From assembly GCA_944990035.1 (NCBI GenBank), contig CALYLX010000128.1, positions 1,674,001 through 1,738,000 of the forward strand: a stretch of 64,000 bases of DNA, read 5' to 3'. A program made the translations under genes and the position numbers. Of this stretch, positions 11,828 to 24,171 are shown piece after piece. Origin of the DNA: Clitopilus passeckerianus (taxonomy: Eukaryota; Basidiomycota; Agaricomycetes; Agaricales; Entolomataceae). The notes beneath the pieces are model-generated. The model saw only the letters and a program-made list of their open reading frames with translations. It did not search any database and was not told where the DNA came from. How positions within the stretch are numbered: the first letter of the stretch is position 1; every line of letters starts with the position of its first letter.

Positions 11828-13115
11828 TTAGAGCTTAGCTTTGACTGATGACCGTTCCTCCTTGACATCGTTGACCAATGTGCCGATGCCGTTCCCAAGC
11901 CAGACCGACATCTTGTCCCCGTCTTTGAGATAAACAGCTGGTTTTTTCACAAAGCCAACGCCTTTAGGTGTTCCAGTGAGGATGATTGATCCAGGTTCAA
12001 GTGTCGTGCCTTGGGACAAGAAGGCGATTGTTTCTCGAACGTTGAAGATTTGATCTCTGTAGAAAGTGTGAGAAACGAAAGTCAATGAGAAGAGGTAGAA
12101 GCGTACGCTGTTGTTCCATCCTGAAGAACCTGGCCGTTCACGACAGTCTTAAGGTTTATCCTTTGGGGGTCAGGAATAGCGGCAGACGATACGAGGCAAG
12201 GTCCAAGAGGATTTGTGTTGTCTACATTCAAAGTGTTTAATAAACGGACATGCAGCTACAAGGAGAACAAACCAAATCCTTTGGAGAATCCCCATTGAGA
12301 GACAGCCAACTGATGCTTCCGGAAAGATACCTAAGGGAGGTTATTATTAGAAAACTGCAAAAAAAAATTCAGGAGACAACGTACATCATTCGCTCCTGTG
12401 TAGCCTAGAACGTAGTCCAAAGCATCAGCTTGGGATACGTTCTTTGCTGCCTTTCCAATGACGATCACAAGCTCGACCTCATAGTCAGGTAGGTGTTCTT
12501 GAGGTGGCTGAGCGACTTTAGGAATCACAACTGTAGCCAAAGGTCCAATAAGAGACGACAGTGGCTTGTAGAAGAGGATGGGGAAACTAGGCCAGGAACT
12601 CAATGATTAGAAGGTCCGCCGTAGGTCAGACGTTTGGGGAAACATACGCAGGCTTGGTCATGTTTGCTTCGGCCTAGGGAGGATCATGTGAGCGGATAAT
12701 TGACGGCGAAAACGTGAAGGTGATGGTCGTGGCGTACATACAGCATGGTCAGAGTAGTTTAGTCCAAGGCAACGAACAATCTTAATGTCTTCGTTTGCAA
12801 GGGGTGTGAGCAAGGTCTGGACCGTCAGAATGTTCGAGGTGACCTGCGCTCCAGCATCTAGGGGAGAGCCAGAGATTTCGTATGCTTTAATCTCTTTACC
12901 CTCATGAACAGCTAGTCCAACTTTAGGCATGTTAGTATGCGAATAACATGAGGGTGTAGGCCATACCATCCTGGCTTGAGTCAACAGGTTCTCCATAGTG
13001 GACCCTTGAAGTTTCTTTTGCCACGAAACGTATCAAGCGGGTCCAGTTCTATGACAAACAATTAGTACTTGGAAAAAACAGGTGTTCCTCGACTAACTGT
13101 ACGGATTGGTGCCAT
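11828..13115 (-). CDS. Fumarylacetoacetate hydrolase family enzyme (FAHD-type)
   Basis: The gene starts with a 6-codon exon (MAPIRT) at 13115 and continues NWTRLIRFVAKE, VGLAVHEGKEIKAYEI, IVRCLGLNYSDHA, a metal-site exon with PDYEVELVIVIGKAAKNV and DYVLGYTGANDV, then QWGFSKGFDNTNPLGPCLV, TIAFLSQGTTLEPGSIILTG and TPKGVGF. The paired acidic residues in YEVEL and the D in GFDNT are the usual metal ligands of the FAH fold. FAHD1/FAHD2 members act as acylpyruvases or oxaloacetate decarboxylases; the substrate cannot be told from sequence alone. Stop codon at 11828-11830. At least five introns of about 50-60 nt. Confidence 0.9.
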
Positions 13116-13409
13116 GTTCACGCTGGTTTTCTTCAAAGATAGCCTGAGAACGCATTGCTAGTGTATTCCCGCACCGGACTTGTCGGTCCGCCCCAAGCCA
13201 TGGCGGCGTTAACGAGCGATCACGTGTTCCCACGTCCAAAAACGCTGACCGCGTCGTGGCCAAACACGTCCAAACGCTGGATCCCATAACGGCATGGACC
13301 TGAAGTTGCTAACCGAAATCGCATCGTTGCAAGTTCAACTTCGGGACCCTGACCACGAGGAGAGACGAAGGCATCGTCCACATTGCTAAGGATGTCGACT
13401 TCAAAGCTC

Positions 13410-15006
13410 ATGAATACTCTGCAAGATGCACTGGACGACGTAAGTAGGCTGGCCCAACGAATTAGGAGGAGAAATTGAACTCGCCTCGTGTTTTCTAGCT
13501 TTCCTCTCCCAGGACGAGTGCGGAATGCAAGACCAAAGCACTCAAAACACTGGAGAGGAGCGTCGCGCTAGCTCTCATACCAGGCCAATCGACAAAAGAC
13601 ACAGAGGACCTGTTGGCTTTGCAATATACCTTTGAATGCAATAGTAGGTGGTATTATTGCTGGGCAAACATTCCAACCTCAATGGATGCTAGTTCCTCTT
13701 AGGCTTATCGGCTGGATCCGGGCCTCAATCCCTGTACTTGAGGGTCATATACTCAAGGGAGCGTCCGAAAGTGAGTAGACGCTCCCGTTTTAGCTATTCC
13801 TCGAGCTAACCAGATTACAGAACGCAGGGAAGCACAGGCAACAGTTCTGTCAAATCAACTTTCTGCTTCACTCTTCTTGATGCAAGGTCTCGCCATGAAA
13901 CACGCCGCTAGTAAAGCATATCTTGGTCGAAGATATCCTCTTGAAGTGCTGCTGGATCTTCTCCTAGCTTCAAGACACCTGCCCGCTCCCTCAGACTCCT
14001 CGGACTCCGCTTCCTCCCCTCTTTCCTCCTTTGTTCTTGATACACTGTTATGTATTCTGGTTGACTCCCCGAATGCTCTCCGCGCATTCGAACGCTCAAG
14101 TGGTATACAGTCAGTTGTCAAGATCCTGAAGAGAGCGGGAACACCCAGAGAAGTCAGGTAAGCCATGGATCCATCGCATCCCTTCAAAGAATATGCTGAC
14201 GGAAGGCTAGGATGAAATGTCTTGAATTCCTGTATTTTTATCTACTGGATGAGACGCCATCTGGTCAAACTCCCGATATTGCCAAACTTGCAAAGGAGAA
14301 CATACCAGTTTCGCCTACGGCACCGAGTACTCCAATAAAACCTGCCACTCCCAGAAAGCCCACGAAGCCTTATATTAATAGCAGACCTCTACGTCCATCC
14401 TCAAGATATGGCTCCTCGGACTTTTCAATCAACTCGACATCAACATCTTCACGCTCAACGTCCGGAAACTCCACCCAATCATTCAACTCGACCTCAAGCT
14501 CCTTCGCATCCGTATCCACAGCCCCAACATCCGTTTATTCCACACCAAACAAGAGAATCTCACTCGTACTGTCCGATGAAACTTCCCCTGCAAGTCCACA
14601 GAAGTCTGCCAAACAGATACCTCAGCCCCTGCAACCTCGTTCCCTCATGATGCTTCGCAAGGAAGTGGACTATGTCCCTCTTAGCCCCAAGAAGGTTTCG
14701 ACGCCTCCCCGACCAGTTATACCGTCTGGATCAAGGCATGCCCCTAACAAAAGCATCTCGAAGCTCTATGAGACCGGTTCTGAAGACGACTGTCGTTTCC
14801 TGGGACATCCTAGTAGGGGATCTCCCTCAATTAATCGAGATCTAGAAGACACCCCGGCAAAACCAACCAGAAAGGAGGTTCCAAGCCATCCCGACATGAA
14901 GATCCGAACGACTGAAGAGAAGAAGCAGTTGTTGGGAACGATGCTTGGAAATGTCGATGCACTTGTGGATGGCGTAAGAAAGGCTGGTATTTGGGGTTTG
15001 GGTTGA
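13410..15006 (+). CDS. cdc14: Septation initiation network component Cdc14 (S. pombe type)
   Basis: Exons from ATG 13410 read MNTLQDALDD, LSSPRTSAECKTKALKTLE, LIGWIRASIPVLEGH, then SLFLMQGLAMKHAASKAYLG, RRYPLEVLLDLLLASRHLP, SPNALRAFERSSGIQSVVKI and RMKCLEFLYFYLLDE. This is the helical Cdc14 domain that pairs with the Sid1 kinase in the septation initiation network. A Ser/Pro/Thr-rich tail of some 200 residues contains several SPxK/TP sites and ends in a conserved helix, EEKKQLLGTMLGNVDALVDG. It is unrelated to the yeast Cdc14 phosphatase: no HCxxGxxR motif is present. Confidence 0.9.
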
Positions 15007-15157
15007 GGAATGTCATGGAATGTTGTGGGGAAAGGCATGCCATAGGGTATGTCCTTGAGTGTTGTAACTGTACAACTGTACAACCGCTTGCATTTATAAC
15101 CTGTGATTCACTAGACGACGATATGCCTCCTAATGTATTTAACGAACGGACATGGTT

Positions 15158-15811
15158 TTACGACTTCCTTGGAAGCTCCAGATGTTCAGGGCCAAAGCTG
15201 TAAGGTAGAAGGCCACCGACAGTGGTTTCTCTGACGCCGCCCTCTGTGATTCCAGGGTCTTTCTCGTGTTCTTCTGTTGGTTTCTGGGGATAGTCTCCCG
15301 GAACAAGAAGGATTGGCATATCGAGCGCACAGAATTCACGGATCACTTGACGGCACAATCCGCAAGGAGAGCATGGCTCTGCAAGATCCGTCGTGACGGC
15401 GAGTCCGACAAAGGAGCGTTTTCCTTCGCTCTGTGCGATGAGTAAGGTAAAGAGCAAAAATTCTGCTAGAAAGGATGGCTCGTACGACTGCCTTCACGAT
15501 TGCCGTTCGTTCTGCACAGATCGTCCCACCTTGAGAAAGGGGAGTTACTGCACGGTTACTGATCTGATTAAGCCTGGGTTAATTACCGTAGGATGCATTC
15601 TCGATGTTTGCACCAAGAATAAGAGTTCCATCGGTTGCGAGTAATGCGGCACCAACAGGAAACTTTGAATATGGGCTGTAAGTGCCCTTCTTGCCTGAGA
15701 AAGCTGGAGTCAGTTTGTGGGTGATTGACCACTGCCATCCGAACCTTCAAACGCGCCCTTGATCAACTTCTCCCTCTCGTTTACAGATAGTGTCCAGGCG
15801 CGTGCTGACAT
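15158..15811 (-). CDS. CDD1: Cytidine deaminase
   Basis: Splicing gives [20 protein letters not shown], a middle exon with [20 protein letters not shown] and [11 protein letters not shown], an exon with the zinc-ligand and proton-shuttle motif [13 protein letters not shown], and a last exon with [12 protein letters not shown] and [16 protein letters not shown]. The first Cys with its Glu (CAE) and the PCxxC pair are intact, so it should be an active homotetrameric CDA converting cytidine and deoxycytidine to uridine forms in pyrimidine salvage. The C-terminal extension after the CDA core is somewhat long ([14 protein letters not shown]). Stop at 15158-15160. Three introns. Confidence 0.93.
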
Positions 15812-16084
15812 TTCAGGTATAGTGGTGAAGGTGGTAGGAAGGCAGATAAGATCGGCCTTGGATCAAGGAGGAGCTGTGATGTGTTTAGGGACCAAATAAA
15901 GAAATGGAGGTGAATGCTAGGGGAGGTTCGAGAGCGTCTGCGTTCGGTCAAGCAAAGTGGGTGAAATGAGGTCTCCAGATGTTTCTGAGAGGGGTCAGGA
16001 TATTATGTCAATTAGATACTATCATACACACTACATTCCGTGCTATGCCAGTGTTCTGTCAAGCGTCCGATATACCCAATGTCA

Positions 16085-16669
16085 TTAAGGTCGACCCATC
16101 TTGCCAAAATTATCGACGGGTGGCGCATTCCAGACGATGGTCTTCTGCTGGGGTTGCAAAAGCCAGGGGAGTCGATTGTCCAAATGCTGAAGTAGTCCAC
16201 GTCTTGGTATAACCAGTCTTGTTTCCATTGCAGGTTGCGTAGTGGTTGCAGGCGTTGACATCGTAGTAGTCGTAGTAGCAAGTGCCGGATTTGCTACCGT
16301 CGTGGACGCAGTAGTAGAAGGTAGTGCTGTTGCTGCCGCTGCCGTTACCGCTGCTTCCTCTGCTGCCTGACTTGACCTCCTCATTGCCTCGACCTCTTCG
16401 TCCACATCATCGAACACGTCCTGCTTGACCGCACTAATTGAATAGGCCCAGACTCCAACTGCGAACGCTCCGAGAGCAACTCCTGTAATGGCATTCCGAA
16501 CTCGGTATGGTTCGCGGGCACGCTTCAGCCCAGGGGACATCAGCTGGATGGACTTGAGTTAGGTGACGCAAAGTGGGCTGCACAGAGAACTTACGCCGCT
16601 GTTTGGCCTGTAAGAGTGGCTGGCCGCCTTCCTGTTGACATATTGGGCGAAATTTTGGCTTTCTGACAT
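16085..16669 (-). CDS. COA3: Cytochrome c oxidase assembly factor 3
   Basis: Exon 1 (ATG at 16669) encodes MSESQNFAQYVNRKAASHSY and ends RPNSG. Exon 2 continues LMSPGLKRAREPYRVRNAI, a single membrane segment (TGVALGAFAVGVWAYSIS) and AVKQDVFDDVDEE. That is the complete COA3/CCDC56 core, which sits in the mitochondrial inner membrane and couples Cox1 synthesis to complex IV assembly. The tail after the core is long and low complexity (Ala/Thr repeats, about residues 75-125) and ends with WNAPPVDNFGKMGRP, a motif shared by fungal COA3 proteins. Confidence 0.92.
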
Positions 16670-17360
16670 TTTCTGGCTTGACTTGAGTGGTCCTCACTCT
16701 GTCAAGTCGTGAAGGTAAGCAGCGTCGCAATCGAGGAATTTGTTCCCACGAGAACAACCGTAAGAAAGATTTCCAAATTCACGTCATGATCGCGTTCAAA
16801 AAGATTCAAAGCGGCAGAGTAACTCCCCTGTAGATCGTAGCAGCACGAGACAGTTGGAATAACAAGGTAGTCGATTCGCATTCATCTCTCTGACTACGGT
16901 CATGTTGAATTTAAAGATCTTATGGCAGAATAAATTCATATTGAATGGATATGTTCATGACATGGTTTCACTAAACCGTCAAAGCTACGTAGTAGCACAC
17001 TTCTTGAAAGAAGGGGGTACGGCAAGTACAGGAATATGACATTGTCCCTTCACTACGTCGAGCCCTCAGAGAGAGCGAGCTGCAAAGAGACTTGTTCTGG
17101 TGAGCATCCCGAAGGACGCCTCGCTCCGTCAACTTGAAGACGCCCTCAGACGAGTTAACGTCTGTGCGAGGTGCTAGCGGTTCGGAAAGTTGAACAGACA
17201 CTTGAAGAAAACGAACACGAAAAATTCGGTCTTATATGGACCGTTTCATCGGAGTTTGAACTAGCATACACGTGACTCAAATCGGCAGGCTTCGCCGAGA
17301 TCCGACAATGCACTACAGTGTTGTGAGCAATGTTCATTCCAATTCTGAATGTAGAGCGCC
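16670..17360. other. Intergenic between COA3 and SPC19
   Basis: The region holds the divergent promoters of COA3 and SPC19. Short ORFs here have no recognisable features. AT-rich around 16900-16970. Confidence 0.4.
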
Positions 17361-18116
17361 ATGTCGCGCATATCACGCGCCAATCTCAAAGCTAGAGAGT
17401 CTGTATTTGCAGGAGGACCGGATCTTTATCGGGGCGATATCCAAGCCATATGCCCGCCAAATCTTGCCGAATGTGTGGCTGCAATGGAGGACTGCTGTGA
17501 AGAGGTGATTACACCGGGCTTGACGACGCTGAAGCTGAGAGATGTTGATCATTTATGCTAGGCATTTGAGACACAGCAACTACTTCGAAATGGGACTCGC
17601 GACATGCCGAGAATGACCCGAATACTAGAGAGCCAGAGAGTAATGCCGGTCTTGCCTCCATTTCAACCAGGTGAAACTCAGGCTTCTCGATCATAGGTGT
17701 TTCTACTAGTCAACGAATCAACGGTAAAGCGATACAAGTCTGATCTCATCGATGAAATCGAGCCCGCTATTAATGAACTTGTCGAACGCGCTGAGCAAGG
17801 ATTAAATGCCTTGACCAAGAAGGAGACCCTTCTGAAGACTAAGGTACGCATGGATGCACCGCTTGCGGGATTCAATGTCAAGTTTTCTTTTATTTCCCAG
17901 GTAGATTCGGCCCGTACACAATCAGCCTTAGCAGGTACACAGAAATTACAAGCACGCCGTCTTCAAACACTCACGAAGCAACGTGAGCGCCTTGAGGACG
18001 AGGCAAATGCACTGGAATCTGAAGTGCATGCTCTGGTACATCATTTATATTGAGCAACCGTCGACCGCTACTAAATTCATCTGACTTGACAGGAGCTGGA
18101 GTTGCTCAAGCGTTAA
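17361..18116 (+). CDS. SPC19: DASH complex subunit Spc19
   Basis: Exon 1 (17361-17504) gives MSRISRANLKARESVFAGGP, DLYRGDIQAICPPNL and AECVAAMEDCCEE, the diagnostic Spc19 start. Exon 2 continues AFETQQLLRNGTRDMPRMTR, exon 3 VFLLVNESTVKRYKSDLIDE with IEPAINELVERAEQGL, and later exons form a coiled coil (LQTLTKQRERLEDEANALES) ending ELELLKR with a stop at 18114-18116. Spc19 belongs to the DASH/Dam1 ring that couples kinetochores to microtubule ends in fungi. Size fits the family (about 165 residues). Confidence 0.9.
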
Positions 18117-18749
18117 CTGGGCGCCCACATATCAGAGTTTACCCAAAAATATCCGACGTCGTAGCACTGCGCGAATCACAGCAATCGCTGCTGTAAAAGA
18201 GATGAACTTGAGGGATTATGATTGATGGCTTTCTTTGTGTCGCTATCTTTTATTCACCTTCAGGTGAACTTGGTAAACACGCAGCCACCCATTACTCTTA
18301 TTTACCCTACTCATTATCTTGTTCAGTTTTAGCTTGTATTATTTATAAAATAAACTGGGAAATACTGTATCCACAATCCACAATCAACAGACAGCCCAAG
18401 AAGGCTGGCGCATAGCCACAAGAAAGGATGATGATCGTGCCACAGCCATGGACGCAAGAGGGATGAAGCGCTTGTGCAGGCGATTACTCTCAGCAGGAGG
18501 GTTGCATTCGCGTAGGCACTGCAATACTGTCAGACCCAGCTCAATCGTACCTCTGTTCTCCTAAATGGGATACCTTACCGTGCGTTTTAATGCCGGCCTC
18601 GCAAACACACCATGCGCATAAAGCTGTTTCGTTAGAAACACTTTGTCGATTACACGTGGGCCCCTTCTATCCCACTATTAAAAGGTGTCGGTCCAAAGGC
18701 TGCCACTCGAAGCCTTTTACTCCCGACCCTAACAGGACTACCACCACTC
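18117..18749. other. Intergenic
   Basis: No coding exon, RNA gene or repeat could be supported. It contains the promoter of the following vWA gene. Confidence 0.4.
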
Positions 18750-19825
18750 ATGGACGGATCTTCCAAGAAATCTTCGGCCCACCAACCGACACAAAACAAC
18801 TACGAAGACCCGCCTCCTGCGTATGAGTCTATAGCCAAAAAACCATGGTGGAAGAAGCCCCTTCACTGGACCCGCCAGTTACAATCTGCCAGCAATTACC
18901 TTGGTGGCGCCAGCTCGTCCGAACCTGAAGATGACTTCTACCTATTGGCGGCGTACGACACTGTCTTTGTACTCGATGATTCAACATCCATGCGAGGCAA
19001 CAGATGGGCAGAGGCGAATCGGGCTCTCCAGGACCTTGTTAAAGTAGCCGCCAAATATGATGAGGATGGCATTGAAGTCACCTTCCTAAACTCGACCAAG
19101 ATCTACAAACATATCAGGGTGGGAGCTTCATTCCTTTGTGTTTCATAAATGCTCAATTAAGATATAGGAACCTGAACAAGTCCGCGAGATCTTCGGGCAA
19201 GTCAGGTTGAGAGGATCGACTCCAACCGGAAAGAGAATTGGAGAGCTCCTCGCTACATACGTACAAGAGCTTAGAAACGCTCGTGCGCAAGGACCACAGG
19301 CGGCGCAAGAAGTCAAACCTGTCAATTACATCGTCATAACTGACGGTCGGCCATGTTAGGATTCTCGGTTTTGTCCAAATGATTATCGCTAATAAATACA
19401 ATTAGCTGACTATCCTGCTGAGGAGATCAGCCAGGCAGCCCGTTGGTTGGATGAGCTTCACTGCCCTCTTGCACAGGCCAGTCATTCACACATCCGTCTT
19501 TTCATCTCTCTGGAACGCTGACATACGAAACAGGTGGGCATTCAGTTCATCCAGATTGGGGATGATCCCGGCGCAACTCAGGCTTTGATCTCTCTCGACG
19601 ATGAGCTCAAGAACACGCACAAGATCAGGGTGATTTTCTCTCCGCAATTCCCGCCGGCCGACACTAACCAAGAATTTTCAACCACAGGACATGGTTGACA
19701 CAACCCCGTACCAAGGCAAATTGACCGGCGATTTCTTGATTAAGGGCCTTTTGGGTGGAATTAACAGACGATGGGACAAGGAGTCTAACCCACACTCCAC
19801 TGGCCGCCGAAATCAACGTAAATAA
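18750..19825 (+). CDS. von Willebrand factor A domain protein
   Basis: From ATG 18750 the protein has a short N-terminus with a PPxY-like motif (DPPPAYES), then a vWA domain: TVFVLDDSTSMRGNRWAEAN with an intact DxSxS MIDAS motif, LQDLVKVAAKYDEDGIEVTF, LRGSTPTGKRIGELL and PVNYIVITDG, followed in later exons by VGIQFIQIGDDPGA and YQGKLTGDFLIKGLLGGINR. Four introns are needed. This architecture is a large basidiomycete family of cytosolic vWA proteins whose role is unknown. All MIDAS residues look present, so metal-dependent ligand binding is likely. Confidence 0.88.
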
Positions 19826-19914
19826 TAGTCATACATTAAATGCTTCTATAGAATCACAGCTTTGTAACGTGATCGGTGAACCTTTATCGCCACAGACGAG
19901 GAGTCCTTGACCCA

Positions 19915-22900
19915 TCAGCTATCCCAGTCGTCTAGTGCAAAAGCTAAAATGCTGAATAATGCAGTATCTGTCAAAGAGGCGAGGTTCTCAACACCCCGTC
20001 TAAAGAACTTAACAAGGCCATCAAGTTCGGACGACATTCTTTCCATCCGAGCATGAAAATCTTCGTCTTCATAAGAGACAGATGCCCCATACGAGAAGGA
20101 GGGCTCTGCAGCATTCTCGGCCTCATCATCATCATCACTGTCGGATTCGATGAGAAGGGAAGCTGAGAAGCCCACAATATTCCTGGCATGCCTACGCTGG
20201 CGCCGGCTTCGATGCTGCTTGATGTACACTGATGTCGATAACCCGTGTGTCGTGGCATTGCTGCCAGCGAACGCGATGAATGAATCCATGAAATAAAGAG
20301 CCAGGTCTAGAATAGAGAGCAAAGCTCGACGAAGGGATGCTTCCTGGCACAATGTGAGTACTGAGTGCTGTAGCTTGTGGTCGTCTGGGTTGACAAACTA
20401 ACCTGAGGTCGGAGCAAGCAGTAAATTCGAATTTTCTCCGAGCTGTGAAGGCCATCAAAATATCCGATAAATGTCGAGAAAGTACATCACTCACTGTGCG
20501 CTATGAAGGCGTTCCATATCGTCTAGTGAAGAGGCTGTTTTGAAGATCTCATGGAAGTCGGTAACAAGGGTTTGAACAACCTACAGGCAGTTAATTGTCA
20601 TTTCAATCGATTAAACCAAATCCATAAAACCTACGTTGGTTGTCAAGAAATCCAAAAAAGTGCTGTAAATGGCATGTCTGAACTTGAATGTAACAGTGCA
20701 TATTCAAAGCGAGCGCACTTTGTGAACCATGTAAGGCGGCTTCTCATAGCGTAAAATGGTCTAAACTGCCCATGGTCCCTGTTGGCCTTCATCGACACCA
20801 TTTCCAACATGGATTTAGCTCTTCGAATTTTCAGCAGAAAGACGAAGGTGTCGCTGTAGGCCTGGAGTGTAGTTGGTTGAAAAACATAGGTAAGGGGAAA
20901 TGGGACGGCGTATTCAACAGATAGGCCATCCAGGACCGTGACGCTGAGGTTGTCCGACCGATTCCTTGATGGACTGCGATATGAAAGTCGGATCAGAGAG
21001 GTCTGAATAGAGCTTGATTCCGCTGAGCTCGCATTTGCTTCGATGATATCTCTGAAAGCTGTGTTCAAGGTGTGAAAATCCGTCCAAGGTTGTTGCGAAT
21101 CTATCTAGAACAAAGAAGGTGTATAAGTCACTTGCGATAGATATATGGAATGGAGCATACCTTAGTGAACAGCACATCAGCAAAATGGCCGATGATATCC
21201 CACCTACGCATCAACAGCAGATCCTCAAGGTTCTGAAGGTGATCCCAGATGCCACATTCCCCAACCAAAATCTCCATCAATAAAGCGTCGGCAGCGGTGC
21301 ACCGCGGTGACACTGTATCATCCACCACCCTGGAAAGAGATTCAACGGAGAGCCTTGACCAAGTTGTCCCCTCGCTATCAATGGCTTCGATGTGTTCGCC
21401 GCCTTGTAATAGGTCGCCAAAGAAACGATCGAGTTCAGGGATATCTGCAGATGTCATCGCTACCCCTAGGATGCGGAGCAGACCAATGGCTTTCCCTGCC
21501 CTCAGAATAGGCTCAGCCACCGTTTCCAAGAAACGTGCGACGCATTTCTGTTTCTTCGGCCTCTGCTTGTCCCCTTTCTTCGAGTCGTTTCCGCCTGGTT
21601 CCAGGAATAGCGCTTCGTCGCGTATAGCATATCCTTCCTTCCAAAATTCTGGGTCAAGCAAACCCATTCCCATCATCCCAAGTCCAACTCCGTTGCTCTC
21701 GATGAAGAATTCTTCCTCCAGTTCTGGGTGGTTATCAGAGCTAGGTACGGAATGTATGGCCATCCCATCTCTAAGCCACATTATGGTGGACGTCCAGAGA
21801 GGCTCCGTCGTGTGGACGAATACCCGCGTGAGGGCTTTACTGTTTGCGACTTCCTTTTGCTCGCCAAGGTTCTGAGCATTCATCAGAAGCTTGTCCAGTA
21901 AATTTGCGCTAGTTGCGGCGGTAAAATTTATTGCTGAACCATTGCGGCGGGTGGGGGGACCACCAGAGGTGAGATACTCTGGGAGGACGTCCCGAACAAC
22001 ATCGAGAAGAATGCGGAATATACGTGCAAAACGGTCCCGGATATCCCTTTCTGTGGAGAGAAGGCTGACAACAAGACCTTCTTTCCCATCACTGGAACCG
22101 CAGAGTAGGCCAGGGAGACTACCTCCACCACCCCACGCTCTGCAAATGGCTTCTTCTCTGGAGGCGCAATACTTGTCGAATAGGATGATCTCATCTTGCA
22201 CCGCATCGGCAAAGGCTTCTATGGTCTGTGTGGTCTTGCCTGCCTTGCCCAAAATTGGTTGCCCCGATTCAGCTCTATGACTATGGTCTATGTCATGACT
22301 CGAGTTTGCCCGATCAAATACGCTCTTGACGAAACGCCGAAGGTGTTCGACAGTGGTAGCTGTTCCAGCCAGGGAGTTGATTATCGACAATTGGGCACCT
22401 GGAGAAAGATGGCGAAGGCGTGGCATGGGGTTTATAGCCTGATGAAGATTTGGATACAGCGATTGAAAACACACATATAGACGGTACTTACGATGTACCG
22501 GGCATTGCCATTGGCCTCCTTCCATTCGAGTATCACATTCTTGCGACCCTGTATGGCCATTAAGACTTCGCGCACTGCATCATCCTCGTCAATGTAAAAC
22601 TACAGGGCAGAGTAAGTCGAATTGTATTATTCCGAACCAACGAACCAGGGATGCATACCTCGTGGTTCTTGGATGCTCCTCGCGCGCTGTTTTCGGATAG
22701 CTCAAGGGCGTTGAGGGCAGGAGCTGGAACAATAGTTGAGTTTGTATCTAGTCTGGTAACCTGTAGGAGGAATTTACCAAGTGTTGAAGGATCTCCAATG
22801 TTAAAGACTTTCTCCACACTGGCAACAGTCTCTGGGTGTCCTTCAATCCAATACTGTTTCTTCTGCAGTTCCTCGAACTCCATTCGATATGTCCAATCAG

Positions 22901-24002
22901 CCGGTGGATGCCTGTTCAATCCAACCTCCTCTTCGATCATAGCCTGCTGTTCAAGCCGGGATCGTTCCAGTGCATCGAGATTGACCTGCTCAACCTCTTC
23001 CTCCAGCGTGGCGTCGTGTAATGCTCTGCCTTGTTCGGCCAACTCACGTTCCTGATCCTCGTCTAACTCCAGGTCATCAGAGTTCAATGGTGACAGAGAC
23101 GGTGTACTCCATCGACTGTCGAAGTCTATCCGGTCGCGTTCTTTTTCCTTGTTGTAGAACCATTTGCCATCTTCAGGCTCGGCTCGACGGACGAAGCCTG
23201 GGGGCAGGCCATAGACCCCATCCCAGTGCTCTCCCTCAAATGGCTCTTCAGCAACGATGGATGCCCATGTCAGCTTGTCTGCTGGTGCAGAGGGATTTGA
23301 GCGATTATGGAGATAGAGGGACGCGTGGGCCTCTGTGGCCCTTGTAGGAGCGTTTGATAACGCAAGCTAGTAGAATATTGAGATGGGCAGTAAATGGATA
23401 AAAGTCAACCTTACCAGTAGCTGAAGATGATCTGGGATGCGAGAAATCTGTTCGCGACGTTAGCATATATTTGAAGAACACGCATACAGGCCGTACCTGT
23501 ATTTCGTCGTCGAGATCAGTCTCTCGGATTTCCATATGTTGTCGGATATCCTTCATACACGTCTCGAGAGCCTTTCCTAGTTCATCCTTCAGGCCAACGC
23601 GCGCTTTGAGGGCATGACTAGCTGTTCGCTGAGCGTTTTGTGAAACAAATCGCGAACCGCGATGTAGACAACATACCCCTGAACCGTTTTTTCGATGAAA
23701 TCCATGTCCATTCGAGCTGCCACTTTATTTATCGTTGTCGCTTCAAGATTCTTAACGACGAATTCAACTGATTCATGGTATGCGGCAGCGTCATCGACGT
23801 CCTGATGGTCATCGAAGCCAGTTACTTGCTTGACTAGAGACTGAGCCAGCGGTGTCAGTTTGGAACGTGCATGGCTTCGTGAATTTGGTCTGTGGTGCGA
23901 TATTCGCGACAATGGTCTTGCAGATGCGCTGGATGGTGGTCTTCCCACCGAAAGACTTGAGGGTGGACGTAGCCCAGCATTGGTTGATGATGGGTGTACC
24001 AT
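19915..24002 (-). CDS. GCP5: Gamma-tubulin complex component 5 (GCP family)
   Basis: This long multi-exon minus gene starts at ATG 24002 (G at -3 and +4) or in-frame upstream at 24056. The N-terminal part has IPDHLQLL, LTWASIVAEEPFEGEHWDGV and the acidic DDLELDEDQERELAEQG. The GCP N-terminal domain follows (REVLMAIQGRKNVILEW, MPRLRHLSPGAQLSIINSLA), then LLMRRWDIIGHFADVLFTK. The C-terminal gamma-tubulin-binding domain has VLDGLSVEYAVPFPLTYVFQ and FLLKIRRAKSML, and the stop is at 19915. The layout and the long N-terminus fit GCP5 rather than GCP2/3; GCP6 is the alternative. These proteins build the gamma-tubulin ring complex at spindle pole bodies. An acidic low-complexity insert (DSDDDDEAENAAE) is near the C-terminus. 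Confidence 0.85.
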
Positions 24003-24171
24003 TGCAAACACCAGAGAGGTGCGATCAGGGCTGCGAAGCCTCGCAACCAGCAACATTCACGGGGCTGCATGTTTGCAAGCAAAAACGAGCAGACCCATTT
24101 TGGTCACTTTATTAATGAGAACAGGGGTTCTATTACGTCTGGTACTAATATAACTATGTATTAAGCATAAA

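Noticed and set aside
13410..15006. Cdc14 protein phosphatase
   Set aside because: No HCxxGxxR active site; the helical domain is that of the S. pombe SIN component of the same name.
21249..21875. 208-codon plus-strand ORF inside GCP5
   Set aside because: It is antisense to conserved GCP5 coding sequence and has no family features of its own.
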